Shown: positions 1-9,284 of the stretch, piece after piece
Numbering within the stretch: the first letter of the stretch is position 1
Layout: the number at the start of each line of letters is the position of its first letter
Assembly (NCBI RefSeq): GCF_004343585.1
Contig: NZ_SLYW01000002.1
Coordinates: 558,001-622,000 of the forward strand
Direction of reading: 5' to 3'
DNA length: 64,000 nt
From: Neorhizobium sp. JUb45
Lineage (GTDB): Bacteria; Pseudomonadota; Alphaproteobacteria; Rhizobiales; Rhizobiaceae
The notes under the pieces: model-generated
What the model saw: only the letters and a program-made list of their open reading frames with translations
What the model was told of the DNA's origin: nothing
Databases searched by the model: none
Translations under genes and position numbers: made by a program

Positions 1-1506
1 ACCTTCGTTGACCAGCCACAGCCGATCGACGGTCGCCTCGATCAGGTGGCGATCATGGGAGATCAGGATGACGGCGCCGTCATAATCGTTCAGCGCCTCG
101 ATCAGCGCCCGGCGGCTGTCGATGTCGAGATGGTTGGTCGGTTCGTCAAGGATGAGCAGGTTCGGCGCATGGAAGGCGGCCAGGCCCATCAGCAGGCGGG
201 CTTTTTCACCACCGGACAGGTCCTTGGCGGCGGTGGCCATCTTTTCCGTAGCGAGACCCATCTGCGCTACGCGGGCGCGCACCTTTGCTTCCGGCGCATC
301 CGGCATCAGCCGGCGCACGTGGTCGACGGGGGATTCGTTGGGGATCAGATCATCCAGCTGGTGCTGCGCGAAAAATCCGATCGACAGCGACGGCGCCAGC
401 TTCATCTCGCCGCCATCGATCTTCAGACGGCCGGAAATCAGCTTGGCGAAGGTGGACTTGCCGTTGCCGTTGGAACCGAGCAGCGCGATACGATCGTCGG
501 CATCGATGCGCAGGGTGATATTTTTCAGGATCGGCTGGCCGGGCGTATACCCGACGCCACCCTTGGAAATGGCGACGATCGGCGAGGCCGGCTGCTTTTC
601 CGGCTCCGGAAAGGTGATCGGCTGTACGTGATCTTCGACCACGGCCGATACCGTGCCCATGCGCTCCAACGCCTTGATGCGGCTCTGCGCCTGCTTGGCC
701 TTGGAGGCCTTGTAGCGGAAACGATCGATATAACTCTGGATATGCTTTCTGGCGGCGTCGCTTTTTGCCTTCGCCTTCATCTGCAATTCGTCGTTCTCGG
801 CCTTCTGGCGCTCGAACTGGTCGTAACCGCCGCGATAGAAGGTGAGCTTCTGCTGGTCGAGATGCACGATCGAATTGACGGCATTGTTGAGCATATCGCG
901 ATCGTGGGAAATCACGATGACCGTGTGCGGATAACGCCGCACGTAATCCTCCAGCCACATCGTGCCTTCAAGGTCGAGATAGTTGGTCGGTTCGTCGAGC
1001 AGCAGCAGATCCGGCTCGGCGAAGAGAACTGCGGCCAGCGCCACGCGCATGCGCCAGCCACCGGAAAACGACGAGGCGGGCCGCAGCTGCGCTTCGGCAT
1101 TAAAGCCGAGGCCGGCCAAAATGCTGCCGGCGCGCGCTTCCGCCGAATGGGCGTCGATATCGACAAGCCGCATCTGAATTTCGGCAATGCGGTTCGGGTC
1201 GGTCGCGGTTTCGGCCTCAGCCAGAAGCGCGGTGCGCTCCTTGTCGGCGGCCATAACGATCGTGATCAGCGAGTCCTCGGTGCCCGGCGCTTCCTGCGCC
1301 ACCTGACCGATACGGGCATTTTTGGGGATCGATACCGATCCGCTTTCCGAAGCCATGTCGCCGGTGATGATCTTGAAAAGCGTCGATTTGCCGGCGCCGT
1401 TACGGCCGACAAGGCCCGCCTTGGAGCCTGCCGGAAGCGTGACGCTGGCATGGTCGAGGAGAAGGCGGCCGGCAATGCGGGCGGAAAGGTCGGTAATCGT
1501 GATCAT
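1..1506 (-). CDS. ABC-F family ATPase, two nucleotide-binding domains (3' end outside window)
   Basis: The minus strand is open from an ATG at 1506 to the window edge, giving 502 codons with no stop, so the C-terminus is missing. Two ABC cassettes are visible. The first has Walker A GRNGAGKST (residues 34-42), signature FSGGWRMR and Walker B LLLLDEPTNYLD. The second has GSNGNGKST, LSGGEKARL and LLILDEPTNHLD. There are no membrane segments, and a charged Lys/Arg/Gln-rich linker separates the domains. This is the ABC-F layout of soluble ribosome-associated ATPases (EttA/Uup/YheS type), which act in translation and not in transport. It begins like YheS but I do not assign a symbol. It ends 70 bp from the GGDEF-like gene, on the same strand. 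Confidence 0.95.
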   Translation of the reverse strand, partial: MITITDLSARIAGRLLLDHASVTLPAGSKAGLVGRNGAGKSTLFKIITGDMASESGSVSIPKNARIGQVAQEAPGTEDSLITIVMAADKERTALLAEAETATDPNRIAEIQMRLVDIDAHSAEARAGSILAGLGFNAEAQLRPASSFSGGWRMRVALAAVLFAEPDLLLLDEPTNYLDLEGTMWLEDYVRRYPHTVIVISHDRDMLNNAVNSIVHLDQQKLTFYRGGYDQFERQKAENDELQMKAKAKSDAARKHIQSYIDRFRYKASKAKQAQSRIKALERMGTVSAVVEDHVQPITFPEPEKQPASPIVAISKGGVGYTPGQPILKNITLRIDADDRIALLGSNGNGKSTFAKLISGRLKIDGGEMKLAPSLSIGFFAQHQLDDLIPNESPVDHVRRLMPDAPEAKVRARVAQMGLATEKMATAAKDLSGGEKARLLMGLAAFHAPNLLILDEPTNHLDIDSRRALIEALNDYDGAVILISHDRHLIEATVDRLWLVNEG

Positions 1507-1576
1507 GGCGGCGGTTTTGGCGCAAACCGTCGGCCCTGACAAGACGTCATGTCCAAGCCTTCAGGACAAAGTGATT

Positions 1577-2632
1577 TTAAGCCCGTGCCGTGCGTGCCAC
1601 GGCCTTGCCGCCACCGATCACCACCGGCTGGCGCGGATTTGACAGCGCGCTGTCCAATGCAACGGCGGCGCGGCTGCGCAATTCCTGCGGCGAATGGGCG
1701 TCGTCGGTCAGCGCAACGCCGATCGACAGTTCCATCGGCAGTGTCGCCGGACGGTTTTCCTCTGGAATGAGCTGCAGCCCGTTGATGATCGAATTGTTCA
1801 GACGGTCGGCAATTGCGCCGACATTTTCCTGGCCTACATTGTCGAACAGGAAGGCGAATTCGCGCGGGCCGATGCGGGCGACAAAATCGTTCTTCTTGAT
1901 GGTGTTGCGGAAGATCGAGGCTGATTTTTTGAGGACACGATTGCCCACCGTGTCGTTCGGCACCTGTGTGGCATCGAACAGACGGTTGAGAGAGACGAGG
2001 AAAAGCGCGGTGCGCCGGCCTTCCGCAGTTGCCGAATAAAGCCCTTCCAGCCTTTCGGAGAGGGCAATGTGGTTCGGCAGGGACGTCAGCCTGTCACGCA
2101 AGCTCGCTTCGCGGGCCGAGGACGTTGCCCTTTCGCTGGCCGCCAGCTTCTCGGCGCTGGTCTTCAGGGCGGAAGTCAGTTCGGTTTCGGCGGTCATCGC
2201 CTCGCTGATCGAGTTGGTCAGGTATTCGATCTCGGACAGCACGTCGGACACATTGCCGGTTCCATCGCTGCGCAGGCTGCGCGCCACGGATTCCAGCGCG
2301 CGTGCAAACGTCTGTTTCTGCGAGACGCCGCGCGCGACCTTTTCCGACAGTCCGGCGATCAGCTCGATATCGTGTTTGCGGGTCACATTGGCGGAGAGGC
2401 CCATGAAGGAGGGCAGGCGGTGGCGAAGGCCGATCTCGTCAAGCAGCATCTGCGTCGGAGACGGATTGAGCGCCATCACTTCACGTGTCAGAGCGGCGTC
2501 GCCACCGGTGATCGCCTCGTGAAACAGTTCGTAATTGCGCGGCAGGCCGGCCACGTCCAGCCGGGCCATCTGCTGGCTCACCGCCAGCAAAACCCTGTTC
2601 TTCGGTGCTGTCTTTGCTGCCTCTGCCGACAT
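1577..2632 (-). CDS. GGDEF-like protein with degenerate active site
   Basis: A 351-residue protein. Residues 1-170 are predicted mainly helical, with no obvious membrane segment or signal peptide. Residues about 178-340 match a GGDEF fold: DRLTSLPNH (cf. D-x-LTGLPN-R) and, at 255-259, GPREF in place of GGDEF. The upstream inhibitory-site position reads KKND rather than RxxD. In this family the GG(D/E)EF loop binds GTP and metal, so the protein is probably not a diguanylate cyclase and may act as a nucleotide sensor or protein-interaction module. That role is inferred from the missing residues. It lies upstream of the ABC-F gene on the same strand, and co-transcription is possible. Confidence 0.85.
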   Translation of the reverse strand: MSAEAAKTAPKNRVLLAVSQQMARLDVAGLPRNYELFHEAITGGDAALTREVMALNPSPTQMLLDEIGLRHRLPSFMGLSANVTRKHDIELIAGLSEKVARGVSQKQTFARALESVARSLRSDGTGNVSDVLSEIEYLTNSISEAMTAETELTSALKTSAEKLAASERATSSAREASLRDRLTSLPNHIALSERLEGLYSATAEGRRTALFLVSLNRLFDATQVPNDTVGNRVLKKSASIFRNTIKKNDFVARIGPREFAFLFDNVGQENVGAIADRLNNSIINGLQLIPEENRPATLPMELSIGVALTDDAHSPQELRSRAAVALDSALSNPRQPVVIGGGKAVARTARA

Positions 2633-2862
2633 GCCTGTCTCTCGGTCCCTGTGTCCTTTTGCGTGTAGGCGCCATTAAAATGCACGAGTTTTAACATCTG
2701 CTGAAAAAGCGTCCGCCAGTTCGATCGAGGGTTAACAGGGCATGGACGGGCCGCGGTAAATTCCACCGGCATACATGTACGAATGCCTGCCATGAATAAT
2801 CCTGATTGGATTTTGGCCTTCGACTGCGCTTCCATGCCCGCAGACCAAAAGAGGGAACCAGC

Positions 2863-3552
2863 ATGACCCGCATTCTCTACACGTTGCGCGGCAAGGACGA
2901 GGGCCGGCCGTTTTCGCCACATTCGTGGAAAGTGCTGATGGCGCTGTCCCACAAAGGACTGGATTTCGTAGAAAGACCGACACCTTTCACCGCCATTCCG
3001 GCATTGGAAAACGGCTTTTCCAAAACGGTGCCGATCCTGCGTGATGGTGAGGTGCTGGTGGCAGACAGTTTCGATATCGCCCTTTATCTGGAAGAGGCGT
3101 ATCCCGATCGCCCCAGCCTGTTCGGCGGCGAGGGCGGTAAGGCACTGTCGCGCTTCGTCGAACGTTTTTCGCAATCGACCATCCATCCGGCGGTCACCGC
3201 GATTGCCGTGTCCGATATTCACGACATGCTGGAGGACGAAGACCAGCGCTATTTCCGGCGCACGCGCGAAACATTTCTCGGTCGCACGCTGGAAGAGATG
3301 CGCACCGGCCGTGAAGCCGCCATCGCCGCCTTCGCGCCAAAGCTCGAGCCGTTGCGGCAGATGCTGAGCTATCAGCCTTTCCTCGGCGGCGGAGGCCCGC
3401 TGTTTGCCGATTACATCCTGTTCGGCGCACTGCAATGGCTGCGCATTACCACCGGAGCCGATGTTTTCAACAGCGACGATCCTGTTCGAGACTGGTTCGA
3501 GCGCTGCCTTGACCTTCATCAAGAGCTGGGCCGGCGTGTGACAGCCGCATGA
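2863..3552 (+). CDS. Glutathione S-transferase family protein
   Basis: 229 residues from an ATG at 2863, preceded by GAGGGAA at a good distance. An upstream in-frame start at 2806 lacks such a site and would add an unlikely extension. The N-terminal half looks like a thioredoxin-fold GST domain (TLRG.....FSPHSWKVLMALSHKGLDF, then VPILRDG and the SNAIL-like ADSFDIALYLEE). The rest is the helical C-terminal domain. The first domain resembles beta-etherase/LigE-like GSTs with an FSPH..K segment, but the substrate cannot be told. Cytosolic, no signal peptide. It is followed 101 bp later by ndk, which has its own Shine-Dalgarno site. Confidence 0.88.
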   Translation: MTRILYTLRGKDEGRPFSPHSWKVLMALSHKGLDFVERPTPFTAIPALENGFSKTVPILRDGEVLVADSFDIALYLEEAYPDRPSLFGGEGGKALSRFVERFSQSTIHPAVTAIAVSDIHDMLEDEDQRYFRRTRETFLGRTLEEMRTGREAAIAAFAPKLEPLRQMLSYQPFLGGGGPLFADYILFGALQWLRITTGADVFNSDDPVRDWFERCLDLHQELGRRVTAA

Positions 3553-3653
3553 ATTTGGCGCCCGCCAGATGAACAATGACGCGAACCCCCTTGTTTCCGG
3601 CGCTTGGGGCGGGTAAACACCGCCCACTTTTCCGCAAAACAAAGGATAGAGAC

Positions 3654-4076
3654 ATGGCGATTGAACGCACCTTCTCGATGATCAAGCCGGACGCAACGAA
3701 GCGCAACCTGACCGGCGCCATCACCAAGGTATTCGAAGACAACGGCCTGCGCATCATCGCCTCCAAGCGCGTATGGATGTCGACCCGCGAAGCCGAAGGC
3801 TTTTACGCTGTTCACAAGGAACGCCCGTTCTTTGGCGAACTGGTTGAAGGCATGACGTCTGGCCCGACCATCGTTCAGGTTCTGGAAGGCGAAGGCGCCA
3901 TCCTGAAGAACCGCGAAATCATGGGCGCGACCAACCCGGCCAACGCTGACGAAGGCACGATCCGCAAGCAGTTCGCCCTGTCGATCGGTGAAAACTCGGT
4001 TCACGGTTCGGACGCTCCGGAAACCGCTGCGCAGGAAATCGCCTACTGGTTCGCTGAAACCGAAATCGTCGGCTGA
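3654..4076 (+). CDS. ndk: Nucleoside diphosphate kinase
   Basis: 140 residues, the usual length for bacterial Ndk. It transfers the gamma phosphate of ATP to nucleoside diphosphates through a phosphohistidine. The catalytic histidine is H117 in NSVHGSD. Other family marks are the N-terminal [11 protein letters not shown] and the RIIASKRV strand. The start at 3654 follows AGGATAGAGAC. A start at 3576 would add residues not found in the family. A strong rho-independent terminator lies 29 bp after the stop, so the gene is probably a single unit or the end of a short one. Confidence 0.98.
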   Translation: MAIERTFSMIKPDATKRNLTGAITKVFEDNGLRIIASKRVWMSTREAEGFYAVHKERPFFGELVEGMTSGPTIVQVLEGEGAILKNREIMGATNPANADEGTIRKQFALSIGENSVHGSDAPETAAQEIAYWFAETEIVG

Positions 4077-4104
4077 TTGCCGGATTGACGTTTTGAACTG
4101 ATGG

Positions 4105-4135
4105 AAAAGCCGGTGCGCAAGCGCCGGCTTTTTTT
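4105..4135 (+). terminator. Rho-independent terminator of ndk
   Basis: An AGCCGGTGC / GCGCCGGCT stem (one G-T pair) with a short GCA loop is preceded by AAAA and followed by a run of seven T on the plus strand. It sits just after the ndk stop. Confidence 0.9.
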
Positions 4136-4292
4136 GTGTTTCGGGACTGGGATGGAAACGCCGTTGCGTACGGTTGCCGGCATCCGGCCGCTTGTTTTCT
4201 TGTCTGCCGTGCGGCACATGCGGTTATGGTCTTGCTGCATCGCAGCATGAAACAGAGGCCATCCAAACGCGCCCATTACAGGATCTGCCGTC

Positions 4293-4910
4293 TTGAAATA
4301 TTTCCGCCTTCTCGCACTCGCCGCTCTTCTGTCCTCGCCCGCATTTGCGGCTGAAAACCCGGCACCTGCACCGTCTGGCCATTACGTGTCCGACCCCGCC
4401 CATTCGAGCGTCTTCTGGAAGGTAAAGCGTCTTCGCCTTTCCAACTATACCGCCCGTTTCACGCGCATGACGGCGGATCTGGAATGGAACGCCGAAAACC
4501 CCAGTGCCTCCAAGGTCACGGCAACCATCGATCCGCTATCGGTGCGCACCGAATATCCGTTCCCGGAAAAGGAAAATTTCGACGAGGAAATCGGCAAGAC
4601 CGAGCGGTTCCTGAATGCTCAGCCAATCAGCTTCGTATCGACATCCGTCACCATCACCGGCGATAACCGTGGCGAAGTGATCGGCGATCTCACATTTCGC
4701 GGGCAGACCCGTAAAACGACGCTCGACGTGACCTTCAACGGCTCGATGGCCGAGCAGCCGGGTACGAAAAAGCCCAAGATCGGATTTTCCGCCGTCGCCA
4801 CGCTGAAGCGCAGCGAATGGGGGCTGGCCCCGAGCATCAAGTCGATCGGTGAAGACGTGACCGTCATCATCGAAACCGAGTTTCAGCCGGCCGATAGCGG
4901 CCAGAAATAA
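4293..4910 (+). CDS. YceI family periplasmic protein
   Basis: 205 residues from a TTG start at 4293, preceded by AGGA. The start is supported because the first residues after it (KYFRLLALAALLSSPAFAAE) form a classical Sec signal peptide with an AFA-A cleavage site. The mature part has the YceI lipocalin-like pattern: YVSDPAHSSVFWKVKRL near the start, then repeated beta-strand segments and DLTFRGQTRKTTLDVTF in the middle. The family binds polyisoprenoid or other amphiphiles in the periplasm. The native ligand here is unknown. It converges with moaE, whose stop is only 7 bp away. Confidence 0.9.
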   Translation: MKYFRLLALAALLSSPAFAAENPAPAPSGHYVSDPAHSSVFWKVKRLRLSNYTARFTRMTADLEWNAENPSASKVTATIDPLSVRTEYPFPEKENFDEEIGKTERFLNAQPISFVSTSVTITGDNRGEVIGDLTFRGQTRKTTLDVTFNGSMAEQPGTKKPKIGFSAVATLKRSEWGLAPSIKSIGEDVTVIIETEFQPADSGQK

Positions 4911-4916
4911 GCCTGC

Positions 4917-5381
4917 TCAGCTCCACTTGTCCCGCGCACTGTCATCGGCATCTTTTGCCGCCACCCAGTCGCGGGGCTGGCCGTCGACGCCATGTTCCTT
5001 TTTCCAGAACGGCGCCGATGTTTTCAGGAAATCCATGACGAAATTCGCGCCGTCGAAGGCGGCCTGCCGATGCGGCGAGGCGGCGATGACGAGCACGATG
5101 TTTTCCCCCGGCGCGATCTTGCCGTAACGGTGTACGGCGGTCAGGCCCATGAGGTCGAAGCGCTCGATCGCAAGTCCGGCGATACGCTGCATCTCGGCTT
5201 CCGCCATGCCCGGATAATGTTCCAGCTCAAGCGCCGACAGCGTGTTCTGCTCTCCACGGCACAGGCCGACGAAGGAGACGATGGCGCCGATATCGGTGCG
5301 GCCATCGGTCAGCACGTCGATTTCGGATTGCAGGTCGAAGTCGTCGGACTGGACGCGGATTGTGGGGGTAGGGCGTGTCAT
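4917..5381 (-). CDS. moaE: Molybdopterin synthase catalytic subunit
   Basis: 154 residues from the ATG at 5381, the normal MoaE length. A longer in-frame reading to 5477 runs into a palindromic repeat and is rejected. With MoaD it converts precursor Z (cPMP) to molybdopterin. Family features are the GAIVSFVGLCR segment, the ELEHYPGMAE region, HRYGKIAPGE and the lysine-rich FLKTSAPFWKKE near the C-terminus that carries the active-site lysines. It lies downstream of pgsA-moaD on the same strand, but 138 bp including a repeat separate moaD and moaE. Confidence 0.96.
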   Translation of the reverse strand: MTRPTPTIRVQSDDFDLQSEIDVLTDGRTDIGAIVSFVGLCRGEQNTLSALELEHYPGMAEAEMQRIAGLAIERFDLMGLTAVHRYGKIAPGENIVLVIAASPHRQAAFDGANFVMDFLKTSAPFWKKEHGVDGQPRDWVAAKDADDSARDKWS

Positions 5382-5474
5382 CGGTCGTCTCCGTGGAGTT
5401 GGGTCGGCGTGCTTGGGGCAGAATATGCCGCACCGTATCCCGGCCCTTCGCTTTGGCTCAGGGCGTTCGAAGCT

Positions 5475-5499
5475 CAAAACGCTCCACTGGAGCGTTTTG
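5475..5499. repeat. Palindromic intergenic repeat between moaD and moaE
   Basis: Perfect inverted repeat with 11-bp arms, CAAAACGCTCC and GGAGCGTTTTG, around a 3-bp loop (ACT). It lies in the moaD-moaE gap and interrupts an otherwise tight cluster. It looks like a small dispersed palindromic element of the kind frequent in rhizobial genomes. It lacks a clean T-run, so it is not an obvious terminator. Confidence 0.7.
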
Positions 5500-5519
5500 C
5501 CGGCTGAAGCCGTCGCTTC

Positions 5520-5777
5520 TCACCCACCCGTCATCGGTGGAAAGATGCCGATTTCATGCGCGCCGGCAATCGGTTCGTCATGCTCGACATGTTCCTGATT
5601 GACGGCAACACGGATGACGTCTGGGTATTCCAGCGCCGCTTCGTAACCATCGCCCAGTGTCTTCAGGTACGCCAGCAGATCGCCGGCCGTCACCACGCTT
5701 GCCGGAAGCTCGATCTCTTCTTCCGGCTTGTCGATGCGTTCGCGCACCCAGGCGAAATAGACGATCTTGACCATCAT
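5520..5777 (-). CDS. moaD: Molybdopterin synthase sulfur carrier subunit
   Basis: 85 residues, a ubiquitin-like small protein ending in GG (IFPPMTGG), the tail that is adenylated and thiocarboxylated to donate sulfur to MoaE. The N-terminus VKIVYFAWVRERI fits MoaD. Two adjacent ATGs (5777 and 5774) are possible. The first overlaps the pgsA stop as ATGA, which points to translational coupling to pgsA. Confidence 0.94.
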   Translation of the reverse strand: MMVKIVYFAWVRERIDKPEEEIELPASVVTAGDLLAYLKTLGDGYEAALEYPDVIRVAVNQEHVEHDEPIAGAHEIGIFPPMTGG

Positions 5778-6358
5778 TCTTCCACGATATGTTTCAGGCC
5801 GGCGCGGAAATAGTCGTAGCCGGTGTAGAAGGTCAAAATCGCAGCGATCCAAAGAAGCGTGATGCCGATCTCGGTCGTATATGGCAGATAGGCTTCGCCG
5901 GCGGGGCCGGCCAGAAGGAAGGCGATCGATACCATCTGGATCGTCGTTTTCCATTTGGCGATCTGGGTCACCGGTACAGCCACTTTCAACGCTGCCAGAT
6001 ATTCCCGCAGGCCGGAAACGAGGATTTCGCGGCACAGGATGGTGATCGCCGCCCAGAGTGACCAGCCGGCAATCGTCTGGTCGGCGGCAAGCAGCAAAAG
6101 CACGGCCGCCACCAGCAGCTTGTCGGCAATCGGGTCAAGCATACGGCCGATATTGGACGTCTGGTTCCAGATACGGGCGAGATAACCGTCGAGATAATCG
6201 GTGATCGAGGCAACGACAAAGATCCAGAAGCCGGCCCAACGGGCGAAATCCGAACTTTCAAGCTTGCCCTCGACGAAGAAGCAAAGAACGATCAGCGGCA
6301 CGGCGATAATGCGCGCATAGGTCAGAAGATTGGGAATGCTGTATGCGCGCGATGCCAT
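5774..6358 (-). CDS. pgsA: CDP-diacylglycerol--glycerol-3-phosphate 3-phosphatidyltransferase
   Basis: 194 residues with several membrane helices. It carries the CDP-alcohol phosphatidyltransferase signature DG-x2-AR-x8-G-x3-D-x3-D, read here as DGYLAR, GRMLD and IADK around residues 55-80. The enzyme makes phosphatidylglycerophosphate, the committed step to phosphatidylglycerol and cardiolipin, in the inner membrane. It lies 89 bp downstream of uvrC on the same strand and overlaps moaD by 4 bp. The order uvrC-pgsA-moaD-moaE is common in alphaproteobacteria (general knowledge). Confidence 0.96.
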   Translation of the reverse strand: MASRAYSIPNLLTYARIIAVPLIVLCFFVEGKLESSDFARWAGFWIFVVASITDYLDGYLARIWNQTSNIGRMLDPIADKLLVAAVLLLLAADQTIAGWSLWAAITILCREILVSGLREYLAALKVAVPVTQIAKWKTTIQMVSIAFLLAGPAGEAYLPYTTEIGITLLWIAAILTFYTGYDYFRAGLKHIVEE

Positions 6359-6447
6359 TTTCGACCTGTCTCTGGGGTTTGCCCCTAGTTGAGGTTTTCA
6401 ACCGCCAGCGTCAACAGGCTTTCGCGGCTTTTTTACAGGCGATTGCG

Positions 6448-8526
6448 TCAGTTCGACCGGTTCTCATGGAAATGGTTATAGACCTGCTTGGCCACCGCCT
6501 CCGAAATCCCCTCGACCGCCATCAGATCATTCAATCCCGCGCGTGAAACCGCCTTGGCCGTGCCAAAGTGCTGCAGAAGCTTGCGCTTGCGGCCCGGGCC
6601 GATGCCGGAAATCTCGTCCAGCGGGTTCTTGATCATTTCCTTCTTGCGCCGTGCCCGGTGCGAACCGATGGCAAAACGGTGCGCCTCGTCGCGCATGCGC
6701 TGGACGAAATAGAGAACCGGATCACGCGGCGGCAGCGAGAAATCGCTTTTGCCATCGGCAAAGAACCGTTCGCGGCCGGCATCGCGGTCGACGCCCTTGG
6801 CGACGCCGATGGCGGTGACGACGTCGCGGATGCCGAGTTCATCGAGAATGGCACGCACCGCCGTCATCTGGCCCTGGCCACCGTCGATCAGGATCACGTC
6901 GGGCCATGCCGGGAAGGCGGCATCGTTGATGTCGTCACTGGTCGTTTCGGCCGGTGTTTCCGCATTTGTCGGCGCCGAAATGCTGCGGTTGGGAATGCCT
7001 TCTTCCTTGATGAGGCGCGAAAACCGCCGCGTCATCACTTCCTTCATCATGCCAAAGTCGTCGCCGGGGGTAATGTCGGTCGATTTGATGTTGAACTTTC
7101 GGTACTGGCCTTTGACAAAACCTTCCGGTCCCGCAACGACCATGCCACCGACGGCATTGGTGCCCATGATGTGGGAGTTGTCGTAGATCTCGATGCGGCT
7201 CGGCACGTAAGGCAGCTTGAAGGTTTCGGCGAGACCGGCCAGCAGACGTGTCTGCGACGAGGTTTCCGCCAGTTTTCGCCCATGCGCCTCGCGCGCGTTG
7301 GCAGCGACGTGATCGACGAGATCGCGTTTTTCGCCACGTTGCGGCACGTTGATAGACACCTTGTGCCCGACCTTTTCCGAAAACGCGAGCGCCAGCAATT
7401 CCTGTTCCTCGACCGTTTCGGAAAGCAGGATCTGCTTCGGAACCGGCTTGTCGTCGTAGAACTGCGCGAGGAAGGCGTTGAGCACTTCCGAGCCCGGCAT
7501 CTGCGGGTCGGCCTTCGGGAAATAGGCGCGGTTGCCCCAGTTCTGGCCGGTGCGGAAGAAAAACACCTGAATGCAGGTCAGTCCTGCCTCATGGTAGATG
7601 GCAAAAATATCCGCTTCCTCGACGCCGGCCGGGTTGATGCCCTGATGGCTCTGGACGTGGGAAAGCGCCGCCAGACGGTCGCGATAGATCGCAGCGCGCT
7701 CGAAGTCGAGATCGTCCGAAGCCTCAGCCATCTGTTGGGCGATGACGGTTTTGACGTTCTGGCTCTGGCCGGAGAGGAAGTCCGATGCCTCTTTCACCAG
7801 TTCGGCATACCCCGCATCGCTGACCTCATGCGTGCAGGGGCCGGAACAGCGTTTGATTTGGTAGAGCAGACAGGGCCGCGTGCGTGTCTCGAAAACGCTG
7901 TCGGTGCAGGTGCGCAGCAGAAACGCCCGCTGCAGCGAATTGATCGTGCGGCCGACCGCGCTCGCCGATGCGAACGGACCGAAATACTGGCCTTTTCGCG
8001 CCCGCGCACCGCGATGTTTCAATAGGGCAGGGGCGCGGTGGTCGCCGCTGATGAGAATATAGGGAAACGACTTGTCGTCGCGCAAAAGCACGTTGAAGCG
8101 TGGGCGCAGGCGCTTGATCAGGTTGGCTTCGAGCAGCAGCGCCTCGGTTTCCGTCCGCGTCGTGACGAATTCCATATGGGTGGTTTCGCGCACCATGCGG
8201 GTCAGGCGGTTGGAATGCAGCCGCCCCTGCGCATAATTGCCGACACGCTTCTTCAGGCTGCGCGCCTTGCCGACATACATCACGTCGCCGGCCTCGTTGA
8301 ACATGCGGTAGACGCCCGGCGCATTCGGCAGGTGTTTGACGAATTCGGCAATCAGGTCGGCGCCCTTGAGGCCGGTATCGTGCTTGACGGCTTCGTTCCA
8401 GTCGATCGCCGTCGTCAGGCGTGCGACATCACCGTCCGGGGCTGGGGAGTCCAGCACGGAATCGTCCTCGTCTTCGTCGGTCTCGTCATAGAGCACACCG
8501 CCGTCGGGCAGTTTTGCAGAAGTCAT
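6448..8526 (-). CDS. uvrC: Excinuclease ABC subunit C
   Basis: 692 residues. An N-terminal acidic extension of about 60 residues is followed by the GIY-YIG nuclease ([16 protein letters not shown]), a UVR UvrB-binding motif ([20 protein letters not shown]), the RNase H-like second nuclease domain ([11 protein letters not shown]) and C-terminal helix-hairpin-helix motifs ([26 protein letters not shown]). It makes the 3' and 5' incisions in nucleotide excision repair with UvrA/UvrB. Its start codon overlaps the stop of the upstream SDR gene by 4 bp. Confidence 0.98.
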   Translation of the reverse strand: MTSAKLPDGGVLYDETDEDEDDSVLDSPAPDGDVARLTTAIDWNEAVKHDTGLKGADLIAEFVKHLPNAPGVYRMFNEAGDVMYVGKARSLKKRVGNYAQGRLHSNRLTRMVRETTHMEFVTTRTETEALLLEANLIKRLRPRFNVLLRDDKSFPYILISGDHRAPALLKHRGARARKGQYFGPFASASAVGRTINSLQRAFLLRTCTDSVFETRTRPCLLYQIKRCSGPCTHEVSDAGYAELVKEASDFLSGQSQNVKTVIAQQMAEASDDLDFERAAIYRDRLAALSHVQSHQGINPAGVEEADIFAIYHEAGLTCIQVFFFRTGQNWGNRAYFPKADPQMPGSEVLNAFLAQFYDDKPVPKQILLSETVEEQELLALAFSEKVGHKVSINVPQRGEKRDLVDHVAANAREAHGRKLAETSSQTRLLAGLAETFKLPYVPSRIEIYDNSHIMGTNAVGGMVVAGPEGFVKGQYRKFNIKSTDITPGDDFGMMKEVMTRRFSRLIKEEGIPNRSISAPTNAETPAETTSDDINDAAFPAWPDVILIDGGQGQMTAVRAILDELGIRDVVTAIGVAKGVDRDAGRERFFADGKSDFSLPPRDPVLYFVQRMRDEAHRFAIGSHRARRKKEMIKNPLDEISGIGPGRKRKLLQHFGTAKAVSRAGLNDLMAVEGISEAVAKQVYNHFHENRSN

Positions 8527-9284
8527 TCATTGATCTCCGCCACATCCGGCGTTTGCCACGCCAGATGCTGGCCGCCGTCGAGCGCGACCATCTGGCCGGT
8601 GATCGAAGGCGTATTGAACAGAAAGCGAATCGTCCGCCCGAATTCCTCCGGTGCCGGACCCTGCTTTAATATAAGGGCGGAGAGTTGGGTCTGAAAGTCC
8701 TCGTCTGTCTGTCTCGGGCTTTTGAAGCTGGGGCCGGGGCCGATCGCATTGACCCGAACGCGTGGACCATAGGCCTGCGCGAGCGTCTGCGTCGCCGTCC
8801 ACAGAGCCGATTTCGACAGCGTGTAGGAATAGAAACGCGGCGTCAGTGCCCATACGCGCTGGTCGATGATGTTGACGATCAGGCCGGATGTGTTGTCGGG
8901 CAATTGAGCAAGGAAGGCGGCCGAGAGGATCGAAGGTGCCTTCACATGGATGGCAAAATGCTGCTCGAAGGCTTCGGCGTCGAATGTTTCCGCGCTGTCC
9001 TCGCGAAAGATCGAGGCATTGTTGACCAGAAGGCCAAGCGGCCCGAGTTCGGCCGCGACTCGGGGCACGAGATTTTCTGATTCTGCAGGGTCGAGAAGAT
9101 CGGCCTGGATTGAAATCGCCTTTGCGCCGTCCTGCCGCAATCGGGCAGCCAGCGATTCAGCCTCGTCAATTGCCTCATTGGCATGAATGGCAACGGCAAA
9201 TCCGTTTGCCGCCAGATCGCTGCATATCGCAGCTCCAATCCTTCGGGCTGCTCCGGTCACAAGTACGGTTCTGGGAAATTTCAC
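8523..9284 (-). CDS. Short-chain dehydrogenase, pteridine-reductase (PTR1/FolM)-like
   Basis: About 253 residues from a GTG at 9284 ([10 protein letters not shown] follows). An ATG at 9338 would add 18 residues before the first beta strand, and neither has a strong Shine-Dalgarno site, so the start is uncertain. Seen: the Rossmann motif TGAARRIG (10-17), NNAS (89-92), YTLSK with Y154 and K158, and aspartate D141 exactly 13 residues before Y154, where classical SDRs have the catalytic serine. Asp/Tyr/Lys with this spacing, plus the RR in the NADPH loop, are marks of pteridine reductases such as PTR1 and FolM. I infer reduction of a pterin or dihydrofolate with NADPH. It is coupled to uvrC by a 4-bp overlap. 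Confidence 0.85.
   Translation of the reverse strand: MKFPRTVLVTGAARRIGAAICSDLAANGFAVAIHANEAIDEAESLAARLRQDGAKAISIQADLLDPAESENLVPRVAAELGPLGLLVNNASIFREDSAETFDAEAFEQHFAIHVKAPSILSAAFLAQLPDNTSGLIVNIIDQRVWALTPRFYSYTLSKSALWTATQTLAQAYGPRVRVNAIGPGPSFKSPRQTDEDFQTQLSALILKQGPAPEEFGRTIRFLFNTPSITGQMVALDGGQHLAWQTPDVAEINE

Noticed and set aside
46-1539. Long plus-strand ORF of 497 codons across the ABC-F gene
   Set aside because: Its translation has no known motif. The opposite strand reads a complete double ABC cassette with both Walker A and B motifs, so the plus-strand ORF is a shadow caused by GC-rich codon bias.
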